In this document: positions 37,200 to 47,855 of the stretch, one piece after another
How the letters are laid out: the number at the start of each line of letters is the position of its first letter
Numbering within the stretch: position 1 is the first letter of the stretch
Source of the DNA: Paracoccus cavernae
Lineage (GTDB): Bacteria; Pseudomonadota; Alphaproteobacteria; Rhodobacterales; Rhodobacteraceae
Reading direction: 5' to 3'
DNA: 64,000 bases
Assembly: GCA_030410095.1 (NCBI GenBank)
Contig: JAUFRC010000001.1
Span: forward strand, 260,501-324,500
The notes under the pieces: generated by a model
Databases searched by the model: none
The model's input: the letters and a program-made list of their open reading frames with translations, nothing else
What the model was told of the DNA's origin: nothing
Made by a program: the position numbers and the translations under genes

Positions 37200-39350
37200 A
37201 TGGAAAAGATCGTTCTCTTTGCTCCGCTGGTCGCGGCCCTGATCGCCGGCTTCGGCTGGCGCGTCATCGGCGAGAAAGCCGCGCAATATCTGACGACGGG
37301 CGTGCTGTTTTTGTGCTGCATCCTGTCCTGGGTCATCTTTATCGGTTTCGACGGCGAGACGCGGCATGTGCCGGTCCTTGACTGGATCGTTACCGGCGAT
37401 TTCGTCTCGGAATGGTCGATCCGTCTGGACCGGCTGACGGCGATCATGCTGGTCGTGGTCACGACCGTTTCGGCGCTCGTCCATATGTATTCGATGGGCT
37501 ATATGGCCCATGACGACAACTGGACCCATGACGAGCACTACAAGGCGCGTTTCTTCGCCTATCTCTCGTTCTTCACCTTCACCATGCTGATGCTGGTGAC
37601 GGCCGACAACCTGCTCCAGATGTTCTTCGGCTGGGAAGGCGTGGGCGTCGCCTCGTATTTGCTGATCGGTTTCTACTACAAGAAGCAGTCGGCGGGCGCG
37701 GCCGCGATGAAAGCTTTCATCGTCAACCGTGTCGGCGACTTCGGCTTCCTTCTGGGGATCTTCGGTCTGTTCTGGCTGACCGGATCGATCAGCTTCGACG
37801 CGATCTTCGCGCAGGTTCCGCAAATCGCGCAGACCGAGGTCCATTTCCTCTGGCGTGACTGGAATGCCGCGAACCTGCTCGCATTCCTGCTGTTTGTCGG
37901 TGCGATGGGCAAATCGGCCCAGCTGTTCCTGCACACCTGGTTGCCCGACGCGATGGAAGGCCCGACGCCTGTTTCGGCCCTGATCCACGCCGCGACCATG
38001 GTGACCGCGGGTGTCTTCCTGGTCTGCCGCATGTCGCCGCTTTACGAATTCGCGCCCGACACGCAAGCCTTTATCGTCATCATCGGCGCGACCACCGCTT
38101 TCTTCGCGGCGACCGTCGGTCTGGTCCAGAACGACATCAAACGCGTCATCGCCTATTCGACCTGTTCGCAGCTCGGCTACATGTTCGTCGCAGCCGGACT
38201 TGGTGCCTATTCGGTCGCCATGTTCCACCTGCTGACCCATGCTTTCTTCAAGGCGATGCTGTTCCTTGGCGCGGGCTCGGTCATCCATGCGATGCACCAC
38301 GAGCAGGACCTGCGCAATTACGGCAACCTGCGCAAAAGATCCCGCTGACCTTCTGGGCGATGTTCATCGGCACGCTGGCCATCACCGGCGTCGGCATTCC
38401 GCTGACCACGATCGGTTTTGCGGGCTTCCTGTCGAAAGACGCCGTGATCGAAAGCGCATGGGCCGGCAGCAATTACGCCTTTGCCATGCTGGTGATCGCG
38501 GCCTGTCTGACCAGCTTCTATTCGTGGCGCCTGATGTTCCTCACCTTCTGGGGCAAAGAGCGCGGCGATCATCACGCGCATGAACATGCCCACGAGAGCC
38601 CCCGATCATGACGATCCCGCTGGCCGTTCTGGCTGTGGGCGCGATCTTCTCGGGGATGGTCTTCTACAAGCCCTTCTTCGGCGACCATCACGCGGTCGAA
38701 GAGTTCTTCGGCATCACCGCATCGGGCGAACATGCAGCGGCAGGCGCCGCAGCTCCGGCCAGCCATGCAGCCGACGCTCCGGTCGCGACCCATGCTGAAA
38801 CGGCGGCAGAAGCTCCGGCAGAGGCCGTGACCGCAGAGGCCCCGGCAAACGATGCCGCAGCAACCGAAGGTGCGGGCGTCAATACCGCGGTTCCGGCGCC
38901 GTCGCGTGGTGCGATCTACATGCATCCCGACAACCACATCCTCGACGAAGCGCACCACGCCCCGAAATGGGTGAAGGTCTCGCCCTTCATCGCGATGCTG
39001 GTCGGTCTGTTCATGGCTTGGGTCTTCTATATCCGCAGCCCCAACGCCCCCAAGGCGCTCGCGAAGCAGCAGCACGGCCTTTACCAGTTCCTGCTGAACA
39101 AATGGTACTTCGACGAGATCTACAACTTCCTCATCGTGCGGCCCGCACTTTGGCTCGGCAAATTCCTGTGGAAGGAAGGCGACGGCAAGGTCATCGACGG
39201 CACGATCAACGGCGTGGCGATGGGGCTTATCCCCGCCTGACCCGCGCCGCCGGCCGGATCCAGTCCGGCTATGTCTTCCACTACGCCTTTGCGATGGTTT
39301 TGGGCATCGTAGGCTTGCTGATCTGGGTGATGATGCGGGGCGCGCACTGA
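37200..39350 (+). CDS. nuoL: NADH-quinone oxidoreductase subunit L
   Basis: About 717 aa. It is the distal proton-pumping antiporter-like subunit, with some 15-16 transmembrane helices and the long lateral helix. Conserved motifs are [20 protein letters not shown] (key Glu), [20 protein letters not shown] (key Lys region) and [16 protein letters not shown]. Three single-base losses (near 38336, 38601 and 39233) break it. Near 38703-38915 there is a soluble insert of about 70 residues rich in Ala, Glu, Thr and Pro (see findings). The C-terminus ([20 protein letters not shown]) is recovered after the last break. Confidence 0.94.
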
Positions 39351-39351
39351 T

Positions 39352-40896
39352 ATGACGAACCTTCTTTCCATCATTACCTTCCTGCCGATCGTTTCCGCGG
39401 CCATTCTCGCGCTTTTCCTGCGCGGCAATGACGAAGCGGCCGGCCGCAATGCCAAATGGCTGGCGCTGATCGCGACCACCGCGACCTTCGCCATCTCGCT
39501 TCTGGTGCTGTTCGGTTTCGATCCGGCCAATACCGGCTTCCAGTTCGTCGAGGAGCGCCCGTGGATCATGGGCCTCAACTACAAGATGGGCGTCGACGGG
39601 ATCTCGGTTCTTTTCGTGATGCTGACGACCTTCCTCATGCCGCTGACCATCCTGTCCACCTGGACGGTCGAGAAGCGCGTGAAGGAATATATGATCACCT
39701 TCCTCGTGCTCGAGGGGCTGATGATCGGCGTCTTCACCGCGCTTGATCTGGTGCTCTTCTACCTCTTCTTCGAGGCGGGTCTGATCCCGATGTTCCTGAT
39801 GATCGGGATCTGGGGCGGCGCGAACCGAATTTACGCCTCGTTCAAGTTCTTCCTCTATACTTTCCTCGGCTCGGTGCTGATGCTGGTGGCGATGGTCGCG
39901 ATGTACCGCATGGCGGGCACCACCGACATTCCGACGCTTCTCGCCTTCGACTTCCCGTCCGAGAGCTACCGCCTACTCGGCGTCACTCTGGTCGGCGGCA
40001 CGCAGATGCTGCTGTTCCTGGCCTTCTTCGCGAGCTTCGCGGTCAAGATGCCGATGTGGCCGGTCCACACCTGGTTGCCCGATGCCCACGTTCAGGCTCC
40101 GACCGCCGGTTCGGTCGTACTGGCGGCGATCTTACTGAAGATGGGCGGCTACGGCTTCCTGCGCTTCTCGATCCCGATGTTCCCCGTCGCGAGCGGCGTG
40201 GCCCAACCCTATATCTTCTGGCTCTCGGCGATCGCGATCGTCTATACCTCGCTGGTCGCGCTGGTCCAAAGCGATATGAAAAAGCTGATCGCCTATTCGT
40301 CGGTCGCGCATATGGGCTATGTCACGCTCGGCATTTTTGCCGTGAACCAGCCCGGCGTCGACGGCGCGATCTTCCAGATGCTCTCGCATGGTTTCATCTC
40401 GGGCGCGCTCTTCCTTGCTGTCGGCGTTGTCTATGACCGCATGCATACCCGCGAGATCGACGCCTACGGCGGTCTGGTCAACCGGATGCCGAAATACGCG
40501 CTGATCTTCATGTTCTTCACCATGGCCAACGTCGGCCTGCCGGGGACTTCGGGCTTTGTCGGCGAATTCCTGACGCTGCTCGGGGCCTTCAAGGTCAATA
40601 CCTGGGTCGCGCTGGTCGCCACTTCGGGCGTGATCCTGTCGGCTTCCTATGCGCTCTGGCTTTACCGCCGTGTGACTTTCGGCGCGCTGGTCAAGGAAGG
40701 TCTCAAGACCATCACCGACATGACTCCGCGCGAGCGCTGGATCTTTGTGCCGCTGGTCGCAATGACGCTGATCCTCGGCATCTACCCGCGCGCGGTGACC
40801 GATATCACCGGTCCGGCCGTGACCGCGCTGATCAATGACTATAACGCAAGCCAGCCTGCCGCGCCCGCGGCGGCAACGGCCGAAGCAAGCCACTAA
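39352..40896 (+). CDS. nuoM: NADH-quinone oxidoreductase subunit M
   Basis: 514 aa and intact. It is an antiporter-like proton-pumping subunit with about 14 transmembrane helices. [20 protein letters not shown] (key Glu), [20 protein letters not shown] and [12 protein letters not shown] are conserved. The C-terminus is a short Ala-rich tail ([14 protein letters not shown]), similar in character to the NuoL insert and the NuoN tail. It starts 1 bp after the nuoL stop. Confidence 0.97.
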   Translation: MTNLLSIITFLPIVSAAILALFLRGNDEAAGRNAKWLALIATTATFAISLLVLFGFDPANTGFQFVEERPWIMGLNYKMGVDGISVLFVMLTTFLMPLTILSTWTVEKRVKEYMITFLVLEGLMIGVFTALDLVLFYLFFEAGLIPMFLMIGIWGGANRIYASFKFFLYTFLGSVLMLVAMVAMYRMAGTTDIPTLLAFDFPSESYRLLGVTLVGGTQMLLFLAFFASFAVKMPMWPVHTWLPDAHVQAPTAGSVVLAAILLKMGGYGFLRFSIPMFPVASGVAQPYIFWLSAIAIVYTSLVALVQSDMKKLIAYSSVAHMGYVTLGIFAVNQPGVDGAIFQMLSHGFISGALFLAVGVVYDRMHTREIDAYGGLVNRMPKYALIFMFFTMANVGLPGTSGFVGEFLTLLGAFKVNTWVALVATSGVILSASYALWLYRRVTFGALVKEGLKTITDMTPRERWIFVPLVAMTLILGIYPRAVTDITGPAVTALINDYNASQPAAPAAATAEASH

Positions 40897-40906
40897 GGGG
40901 GCGGAT

Positions 40907-42439
40907 ATGACATCGCTCGATTTCTCAACCGTCCTCCCCGAGGTGACGCTGGCCATCTTCGCGCTGGCGGCGCTGATGGCGGGGGCCTATCTGGGCAAAG
41001 ACAAGATCGCGCGCCCGATCCTTTGGGCGACGGTTGTCGCATTGCTGGCGGTTGCCGCCATGATCGGCTTTGGCGATCAGGCCGACGGAACCGCCTTCCA
41101 CATGATGTTCATCGATGACGCATTCGCCCGTTTCGCGAAAATCGTCGTGCTGGTGGGCGCGGCTGCCGTCCTCGCGATGAGCGCCGACTACCTTTCCGAG
41201 CACGGGCTGTTGCGCTTCGAACTGCCGATCCTGATCGTTCTCGCCGTTGTCGGCATGATGTTCATGATCTCGGCAGGCGATTTGCTGACGCTCTATATCG
41301 GGCTCGAGCTGCAATCTCTGGCGCTTTACGTCGTCGCTGCGATCCGTCGCGACAGCACGCGCTCCTCCGAGGCCGGTCTGAAGTATTTCGTCCTCGGCGC
41401 CCTGTCTTCGGGCCTGCTGCTTTACGGCTGCTCGCTGATCTACGGCTTCTCGGGCACGACCAATTTCGCAGGCATCCTCGGCACGATCGAGGCCGGCGCG
41501 CTGCCCTTGGGCCTTCTCTTCGGCTTGGTCTTCGTGCTGGTCGGTCTGGCATTCAAGATCTCGGCGGTTCCCTTCCACATGTGGACGCCCGACGTCTACG
41601 AGGGCTCGCCGACGCCGGTCACCGCTTTCTTCGCCACCGCGCCGAAAGTGGCGGCGATGTCGCTGATCGCGCGCGTCCTGTTCGAAGCCTTCGGCCATGT
41701 GCCGGGCGACTGGGGCCAGATCATCGCGGCGCTCGCCGTGATGTCGATGTTCCTCGGCTCCATCGCGGGTATCGGCCAGACCAACGTCAAACGCCTGATG
41801 GCCTATTCCTCGATCGCGCATATGGGCTTTGCGATGATCGGCCTCGCTGCCGGCACCGTCTACGGGGTGCAGGCGATGCTGATCTACATGACCATCTACA
41901 CGATCATGAACGTCGGCACTTTCGCCTTCATCATGTCGATGCAGCGCGACGGCGTTCCGGTTACCGATCTGAAAGCGCTGAACCAGTTCGCGAAAGTCTC
42001 GCCGCTCAAGGCGATGGCGCTGCTGATCTTGATGTTCAGCCTCGCGGGCGTTCCGCCGATGCTGGGTTTCTTCGCGAAATTCGGCGTGCTGAAAGCGGCG
42101 GTCGACGCGGACATGGGCTGGCTGGCCGTGCTCGGCGTGGTCTCTTCCGTGATCGGTGCCTTCTACTATCTGCGCATCGTCTACTACGTCTATTTCGGCG
42201 AAGAGGGCGAGGCGGTCACCAGCAAGATGAGCACCGTCCAATATGGCGCGCTGCTGGTCGCGGCGGCACTGACGCTGGCCGGTTCGGTCTCGAGCTTCGG
42301 GGTCGAGCAAGCCGCAGCCCGCGCCGCGCAATCGCTGGCGGCCGATGTGCTTCCGGCGGCTGAAACTGCTGCTCCGGCGGGTGAGCCCGCCGCAGCCAAT
42401 CAGGTGCCGGCAGAAGCCGAGTCCCACGCTGTTGAGTGA
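40907..42439 (+). CDS. nuoN: NADH-quinone oxidoreductase subunit N
   Basis: 510 aa and intact. It is the third antiporter-like subunit; [20 protein letters not shown] (key Glu), [20 protein letters not shown] and [15 protein letters not shown] are conserved. The last 35 or so residues are an Ala/Glu/Pro-rich soluble tail ([20 protein letters not shown]). It ends the complex I block; birA overlaps its end by 8 bp. Confidence 0.96.
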   Translation: MTSLDFSTVLPEVTLAIFALAALMAGAYLGKDKIARPILWATVVALLAVAAMIGFGDQADGTAFHMMFIDDAFARFAKIVVLVGAAAVLAMSADYLSEHGLLRFELPILIVLAVVGMMFMISAGDLLTLYIGLELQSLALYVVAAIRRDSTRSSEAGLKYFVLGALSSGLLLYGCSLIYGFSGTTNFAGILGTIEAGALPLGLLFGLVFVLVGLAFKISAVPFHMWTPDVYEGSPTPVTAFFATAPKVAAMSLIARVLFEAFGHVPGDWGQIIAALAVMSMFLGSIAGIGQTNVKRLMAYSSIAHMGFAMIGLAAGTVYGVQAMLIYMTIYTIMNVGTFAFIMSMQRDGVPVTDLKALNQFAKVSPLKAMALLILMFSLAGVPPMLGFFAKFGVLKAAVDADMGWLAVLGVVSSVIGAFYYLRIVYYVYFGEEGEAVTSKMSTVQYGALLVAAALTLAGSVSSFGVEQAAARAAQSLAADVLPAAETAAPAGEPAAANQVPAEAESHAVE

Positions 42440-43208
42440 GGGCACGACCGGCGGCATCTGGCCGCAAGGCGTCGCGCGGCAGGTGGTGGCGAGCAGTCCC
42501 AGCACCAATGCCGAGGGCCTGCGCCTTGCGCCCGAGCTGAGCGGCCCGCTCTGGCTTTTGACCCACCGGCAAACCTCGGGTCGCGGCCGTCGCGGCCGCG
42601 GCTGGGTCATGCCCGAGGGCAATTTCGCGGCAACGCTGGTGACCCGCCCCAAGGGCGGGATCACCGTTGCCGCGCAGCTTTCCTTCGTTGCCGCGCTGGC
42701 GCTTCATGACGCTTTGGCGCAGGCCTGCGGCCCCTCCGTCCAGATTGCGATCAAATGGCCCAACGACGTGCTGCTGAACGGCGGCAAGGTTGCGGGCATT
42801 TTGCTTGAAAGCAGCGGCACCGGCGCGGGCGATCCGGCGGTGGCCGTCGGCATCGGCGTCAACCTCGCCGCGGCGCCGACCCCGATCGGGTCGAGGCAGG
42901 CGCGGTTCTGCCCGTTTCCGTCTTCGGCGAGAGCGGCTTTCTCGTGCCGCCCGAAGATTTCCTCGATCTGCTCGCCCCCGCATTCGCGCAATGGCAGGAG
43001 CGGCTCGAAACCTATGGTTTCGCGCCCATCCGCAACGCCTGGCTCGACCGCGCCGCGCGTCTTGGCGAGGTGATCATCGCGCGCACCGGCACGACGGAAC
43101 GTCAGGGCGTCTTCGAGGGATCGACGAGAGCGGCGCGCTTGTCCTGAGGGCCCCCGAGGGGCGCGTGGCCATTCCCGCCGCCGATGTCTTCTTTCAGGAG
43201 AAAGCTGA
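42432..43208 (+). CDS. birA: Biotin--acetyl-CoA-carboxylase ligase
   Basis: About 259 aa. It attaches biotin to the carboxyl-carrier protein. Motifs are [29 protein letters not shown] (the biotinyl-AMP loop GRGRRGR), [20 protein letters not shown] and [11 protein letters not shown]. There is no N-terminal winged helix, so it is a group I ligase and not a repressor. A TTG start at 42432 overlapping nuoN is the only reasonable one. Breaks lie near 42888, 43119 and 43195; restoring the last gives a TGA that overlaps the coaX ATG. Confidence 0.88.
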
Positions 43209-43987
43209 TGCTTCTCTGTATCGATACCGGCAATACCAATACGGTTTTCGGCATTTTCGAGGGCGAGCGCCTGCTGGCGCAATGGCGCATCTCGACCGAT
43301 CACCGGCGCACGGCCGACGAATATTTCGTCTGGCTCTCGACGCTGATGACGGTGCAGAAATTCGAACTCGACATCACGGCCTGCATCATCAGCTCGACCG
43401 CGCCGCGCGTGGTCTTCAACCTGCGCGTGCTGTGCAACCGCTATTTCGACACGCGGCCTCTGGTCGTGGGCAAGCCCGAATGCCTGTTGCCCGTCGCGCC
43501 CCGCGTCGACGAGGGCACGGTGATCGGGCCGGACCGTCTGGTCAATACCGTTGGCGCCTTCAACCGCCACGGCCCCGATCTGATCGTGGTCGACTTCGGC
43601 ACCGCGACAACCTTCGACGTTGTGGCCGAGGACGGGGCCTATATCGGTGGCGTGATCTCGCCCGGTGTGAACCTCTCGCTCGAGGCTTTGCACATGGGCG
43701 CGGCCTCGCTGCCGCATGTCGATGTGACCATGCCCGCGCATGTGATCGGGACGAATACAATCGCCTGTATCCAATCGGGCATCTATTGGGGCTATATTGG
43801 CCTTGTCGAAGGCATCGTCGGCAGAATCCGCGCAGAGCGTGGCGTCGCGATGAAGATCATTGCAACTGGTGGCCTAGCGCCGCTATTTGATCAGGGATTT
43901 GACCTGTTCGATGCCGTAGAGGAAGACCTGACGATGCATGGTCTCCGCTTGATTTATGACTTTAACAAAGAGGCCGGGAATGTCTGA
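43208..43987 (+). CDS. coaX: Type III pantothenate kinase
   Basis: 259 aa and intact. It phosphorylates pantothenate, the first step of coenzyme A synthesis, and is not inhibited by CoA in this class. It has the ASKHA phosphate loop LCIDTGNTNTVFG, VVGKPECL-type and GPDRLVNTVGAF segments, DFGTATTFDVV, and IGGVISPGVNLSLEAL. AGGAGAAAGCTG precedes ATG 43208; a start further upstream lies in birA. It overlaps rnj by 8 bp. Confidence 0.95.
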   Translation: MLLCIDTGNTNTVFGIFEGERLLAQWRISTDHRRTADEYFVWLSTLMTVQKFELDITACIISSTAPRVVFNLRVLCNRYFDTRPLVVGKPECLLPVAPRVDEGTVIGPDRLVNTVGAFNRHGPDLIVVDFGTATTFDVVAEDGAYIGGVISPGVNLSLEALHMGAASLPHVDVTMPAHVIGTNTIACIQSGIYWGYIGLVEGIVGRIRAERGVAMKIIATGGLAPLFDQGFDLFDAVEEDLTMHGLRLIYDFNKEAGNV

Positions 43988-45654
43988 CCGCCTGATCTAT
44001 CTGCCCCTCGGTGGCGCCGGTGAAATCGGTATGAATGCCTATGTCTATGGCTATGGCCGACCCGGAGCCGAGCGGCTGATCGTGGTCGACCTCGGCGTGA
44101 CCTTCGGCGACATGGACGGTGCGCCGGGCATCGATCTCATCATGGCCGATGTCGCCTGGCTCGAAGCCAACCGCGACCGGATCGAAGGGATCTTCATCAC
44201 CCATGCGCACGAGGACCATATCGGTGCTCTGGGCCATCTGTGGTCGCGCATCAAGGCGCCGATCCACTGCCGCCGCTTTACCGGAGCGCTTGCCGCGCAC
44301 AAGATGGAAGAGCAGGGCCAGCCCGCCGATGTCATCCAGATCCACGAGGCCCGTCCGGCCGTGGTTCAGGCCGGACCTTTCGCGGTCCAGTTCGTGCCGA
44401 TCAGCCATTCGATCCCCGAAAGTGCCGCGCTGATCATTGATACGCCCGCAGGCCGCATCATCCATACCGGCGATTTCAAGCTCGACGGCACCCCGATCGT
44501 GGGCGAGGCCTTCGATCCGGTCGTCTGGCACCAGATCGCCAATGAAGGCAACGGCATCAAGGTTCTGACCTGCGATTCCACCAATATTTTCAGCCCCTTG
44601 CCGGGCCGCTCGGAGGCGATCCTCGCCAATCCGATCCTCGACTTCGTGACCTCGCAGAAGAACCTCGTCGTCGCGACGACATTTGCCTCGAACATCGCGC
44701 GTCTGAAAACTCTGGCCGAGGCCGGTGTGGCGGCCGGTCGCAAGGTCTGCCTGTTGGGCCGCGCCATGCGCCGCATGGTCAGCACCGCGCAGGAAACCGG
44801 CATTCTCAAGGGCTTCCCGGCACGATCAGCCCCGAAGAGGCTGCCGATCTGCCGCGCGAAAAGTCATGCTGATCGTCACCGGCTCGCAGGGCGAACGTCG
44901 CGCGGCCTCGGCGCAGCTGTCGCGCGGGCGCTATCTCGGCCTCCAGCTCAAGGAAGGCGACAACTTCCTGTTCAGCTCGCGTACCATTCCAGGCAACGAG
45001 CGCGGCGTGATCCGCATCATGAACGCGTTTTCGGAAATGGGCGTCGATGTCTTTGACGCCGACGACGGCACCTATCACGTCTCGGGCCATGCCAACCGCC
45101 CCGATATCGAGGCCGTCCACGAGCTCCTGAAGCCGCGCATCGTCATCCCGATGCACGGCGAACACATGCACCTTCGCGAACATGCGACGATTGCCGCCAA
45201 CAAGGGCTTGGCCTCGATCATCGCGACCAACGGCACGATGGTCGACATCACCGGCGAATTGCCGGTCGTGGTCGAGCGGATCGAGGCGAGCCGCATCTAT
45301 CTGGACGGCTCGGTCCTGATCGGCGCGATGGACGGCGTGGTGCGCGACCGTATCCGCATGGCGCTGAACGGCCATGCCATCGTCTCGATCATCGTGGACG
45401 AGGATGACGGGCTTCTGCCCGATGCTTTGGTCGAAACCATGGGCCTGCCCGAGCGCGGCCGCGCCGGTGTGCCGCTTGCCGATCACATCGAGGCCGAGCT
45501 GTCGGAGTTCCTCGAGCGTGCCGACAATGCCACCGCGCAAAGCGACAAACGCCTTGAAGAAGCGATCCGCAAGATCACCCGTCAGGTCTCGATGGAAGAG
45601 ATCGGCAAGAAACCCGAAGTCACGGTCGTCATCAGTCGACTGGCTGCCGAATAA
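43980..45654 (+). CDS. rnj: Ribonuclease J
   Basis: About 558 aa. It is a metallo-beta-lactamase/beta-CASP RNase with endo- and 5'-exonuclease activity for mRNA and rRNA. Metal motif THAHEDHIGAL, SHSIPESAALIIDTPAGRIIHTGDFKLD in parts (SHSIPES; HTGDFKLD), the beta-CASP GSQGERRAAS, and PMHGEHMHLREHA are visible. Two single-base losses lie close together (near 44818 and 44865). birA-coaX-rnj directly after nuoN is a common alphaproteobacterial order. Confidence 0.95.
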
Positions 45655-45707
45655 GTCCCGATGCGGGGTCGCTTGACCTTTTCGCGCGAGGCGGGCAAAG
45701 CCCGCAT

Positions 45708-46408
45708 ATGAGCGAATTCGATCCAGCCCCCGCGTCGCAACTTTACGGACGCCGCCACGGCAAGACCCTCAGACAGAGCCAGAAGGGCTATCTGTCCGAG
45801 GATCTTGGCGATCTGGCTCCGCAAGGTATCACCATCGAACAGAACCCCGAGCGTCTGACCGTGACGCCGGAAAGCATCTTTGGCGATGCCCGTCCGGTCT
45901 GGCTCGAGGTTGGTTTCGGCGGGGAGAGCACATGGTCCATATGGCCGCGCGCTACCCCGACGTCGGCGTGATCGGCTGCGAGCCCTTCATCAACGGCGTG
46001 GCGATGCTTTTGGGCAAGATCCGCGCGGCGGGCGTCGAAAACGTCAGCGTCCACGCCGGTGATGCGCGCGACATGATGGATGTCTTGCCTGCGGCCTCGA
46101 TCGACAAAGCTTTCCTGAACTACCCCGATCCCTGGCCGAAAGCGCGCCACCACCGTCGCCGCTTCGTCACGCCCGAGCATTTGATCCCGCTTGCCCGTGT
46201 CCTGAAACCCGGTGCGGAATTCCGCGTCGCGAGCGATATTCCCGACTATATCCGCCAGACCCTCGAAGAGGTGCCGCCCGCAGGCTTCACGCTGATCCGC
46301 GAGGGTGGCGAGCCGTGGGAGGACTGGATTTCCACCCGCTACGAGCAGAAGGCGCTGCGCGAGGGCCGCGTGCCCCATTACGTCACCTTCCGCCGCAACG
46401 ACGCCTGA
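45708..46408 (+). CDS. trmB: tRNA (guanine-N7-)-methyltransferase
   Basis: About 233 aa. It makes m7G46 in tRNA with SAM. Evidence: N-terminal [13 protein letters not shown]-site [19 protein letters not shown], and the family motif [17 protein letters not shown]. One G is lost near 45926 in the SAM site (GGGGAG read as GGGAG). It lies 53 bp after rnj. Confidence 0.94.
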
Positions 46409-46439
46409 CCCCATCCGATGTCTTTTGAGAGGCCGCGCC

Positions 46440-47770
46440 ATGTCCCATTCCGCTGAACCCAAGCCCATGACCGCCCATAAATCGGGCGCTTTGACGGGCG
46501 AGGCCGCCGTTCCGGGCGACAAGTCGATCAGCCACCGCGCGCTGATCCTCGGCGCGCTGGCGGTGGGTGAAACCACAATCACCGGCCTTCTCGAAGGCGA
46601 GGATGTCATCGATACCGCCAAGGCGATGCGCGCTTTCGGTGCGACCGTCACCCGTACGGGCGAGGGCGCATGGACGGTCCACGGCGTCGGCGTCGGCGGC
46701 TTCTCCGAGCCTGAAGGCGTCATCGATTGCGGCAATTCCGGCACCGGCGTGCGCCTGATCATGGGGGCGATGGCCACGACCCCGATCACCACGACCTTCA
46801 CCGGCGACGCGAGCCTTTCCCGCCGTCCGATGGCGCGGGTGACCGATCCGCTGGCGCTCTTCGGTTCGGAAATCACCGCGCGCGAGGGCGGCCGTCTGCC
46901 GGTCACCATCAAGGGCACGACCGATCCGGTTCCGGTGCGCTACAAGACGCCGGTCGCCAGCGCGCAGATCAAATCCGCGATCCTGTTCGCCGGTCTCAAT
47001 GCGCCGGGTGAAACCGTCGTGATCGAGGCCGAGGCGACGCGCGACCATACCGAGCGCATGTTCACGGGCTTTGGCGCCGATATCCGTACCGAAGTCACCG
47101 CCGAAGGCCATGTCATCACGCTGAAGGGCCGCCCCGAGCTGCGCGCGCAAAGCGTCGCCGTGCCGCGCGACCCGTCAAGCGCAGCTTTCCCCGTCGCCGC
47201 CGCGCTGATCGTTCCGGGTTCGGAAATCCGCGTGCCGGGCGTCAGCCGCAACCCGACGCGCGACGGGCTTTACGTCACGCTTTTGGAAATGGGCGCGGAC
47301 ATCACCTTTGAAAACACCCGCGAGGAGGGCGGCGAGCCGGTCGCGGATCTCGTCGTCCGTCACGGCCCCCTCAAAGGCGTCAGCGTTCCGGCCGATCGCG
47401 CCGCGAGCATGATCGACGAATTCCCGATCCTCTCGGTCATCGCCTGTTTCGCCGAAGGTCCGACCGTGATGAACGGCGTGGCCGAGCTGCGCGTCAAGGA
47501 AAGCGACCGGATCGAGGCGATGGCCGTCGGTCTGCGCGCCAATGGTGCCCATGTCGAGGACACCGAGGACACCATGACCGTTCACGGCACTGGCGGCCTC
47601 AAGGGCGGGGCCGAAGCCGTGACCCATCTTGACCACCGCATCGCCATGTCCTTCCTGATCGCCGGTCTGGCATCGGAGCAGCCGGTGAGCGTCGACGACG
47701 GCAGCCCGATCATGACCTCTTTCCTGACTTCCTGCCGCTGATGCAGCGTCTGGGCGCGACGATCTCCTGA
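46440..47770 (+). CDS. aroA: 3-phosphoshikimate 1-carboxyvinyltransferase (EPSP synthase)
   Basis: About 443 aa. It joins PEP and shikimate-3-P in the shikimate pathway. [26 protein letters not shown] ([17 protein letters not shown]), [36 protein letters not shown] and [12 protein letters not shown] are present. The overall sequence is closest in my reading to the CP4/class II type, but the active-site loop reads [10 protein letters not shown], with Gly where CP4 has Ala. One C is lost near 47724, hiding the end [14 protein letters not shown]. It is followed by a terminator, not by cmk-rpsA. Confidence 0.95.
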
Positions 47771-47792
47771 TCGGAGCCAATGATGCGAATGG

Positions 47793-47818
47793 AAAAGGCG
47801 CCCCAGAGGGCGCCTTTT
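47793..47818. terminator. Strong bidirectional terminator between aroA and prpE
   Basis: Perfect 11-bp stem AAAAGGCGCCC / GGGCGCCTTTT with loop CAGA; ends in TTTT on both strands. It lies 22 bp after aroA and 37 bp after the prpE stop on the other strand. Confidence 0.9.
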
Positions 47819-47855
47819 GTTTTGGCGGGGCAAAGTCCCTGACGGCGAAGCCCCC

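Noticed and set aside
37200..39350. Programmed frameshifting in nuoL, nuoF, nuoH and others
   Set aside because: There are no slippery heptamers with downstream structures, the sites are scattered, and the same kind of loss affects unrelated genes.
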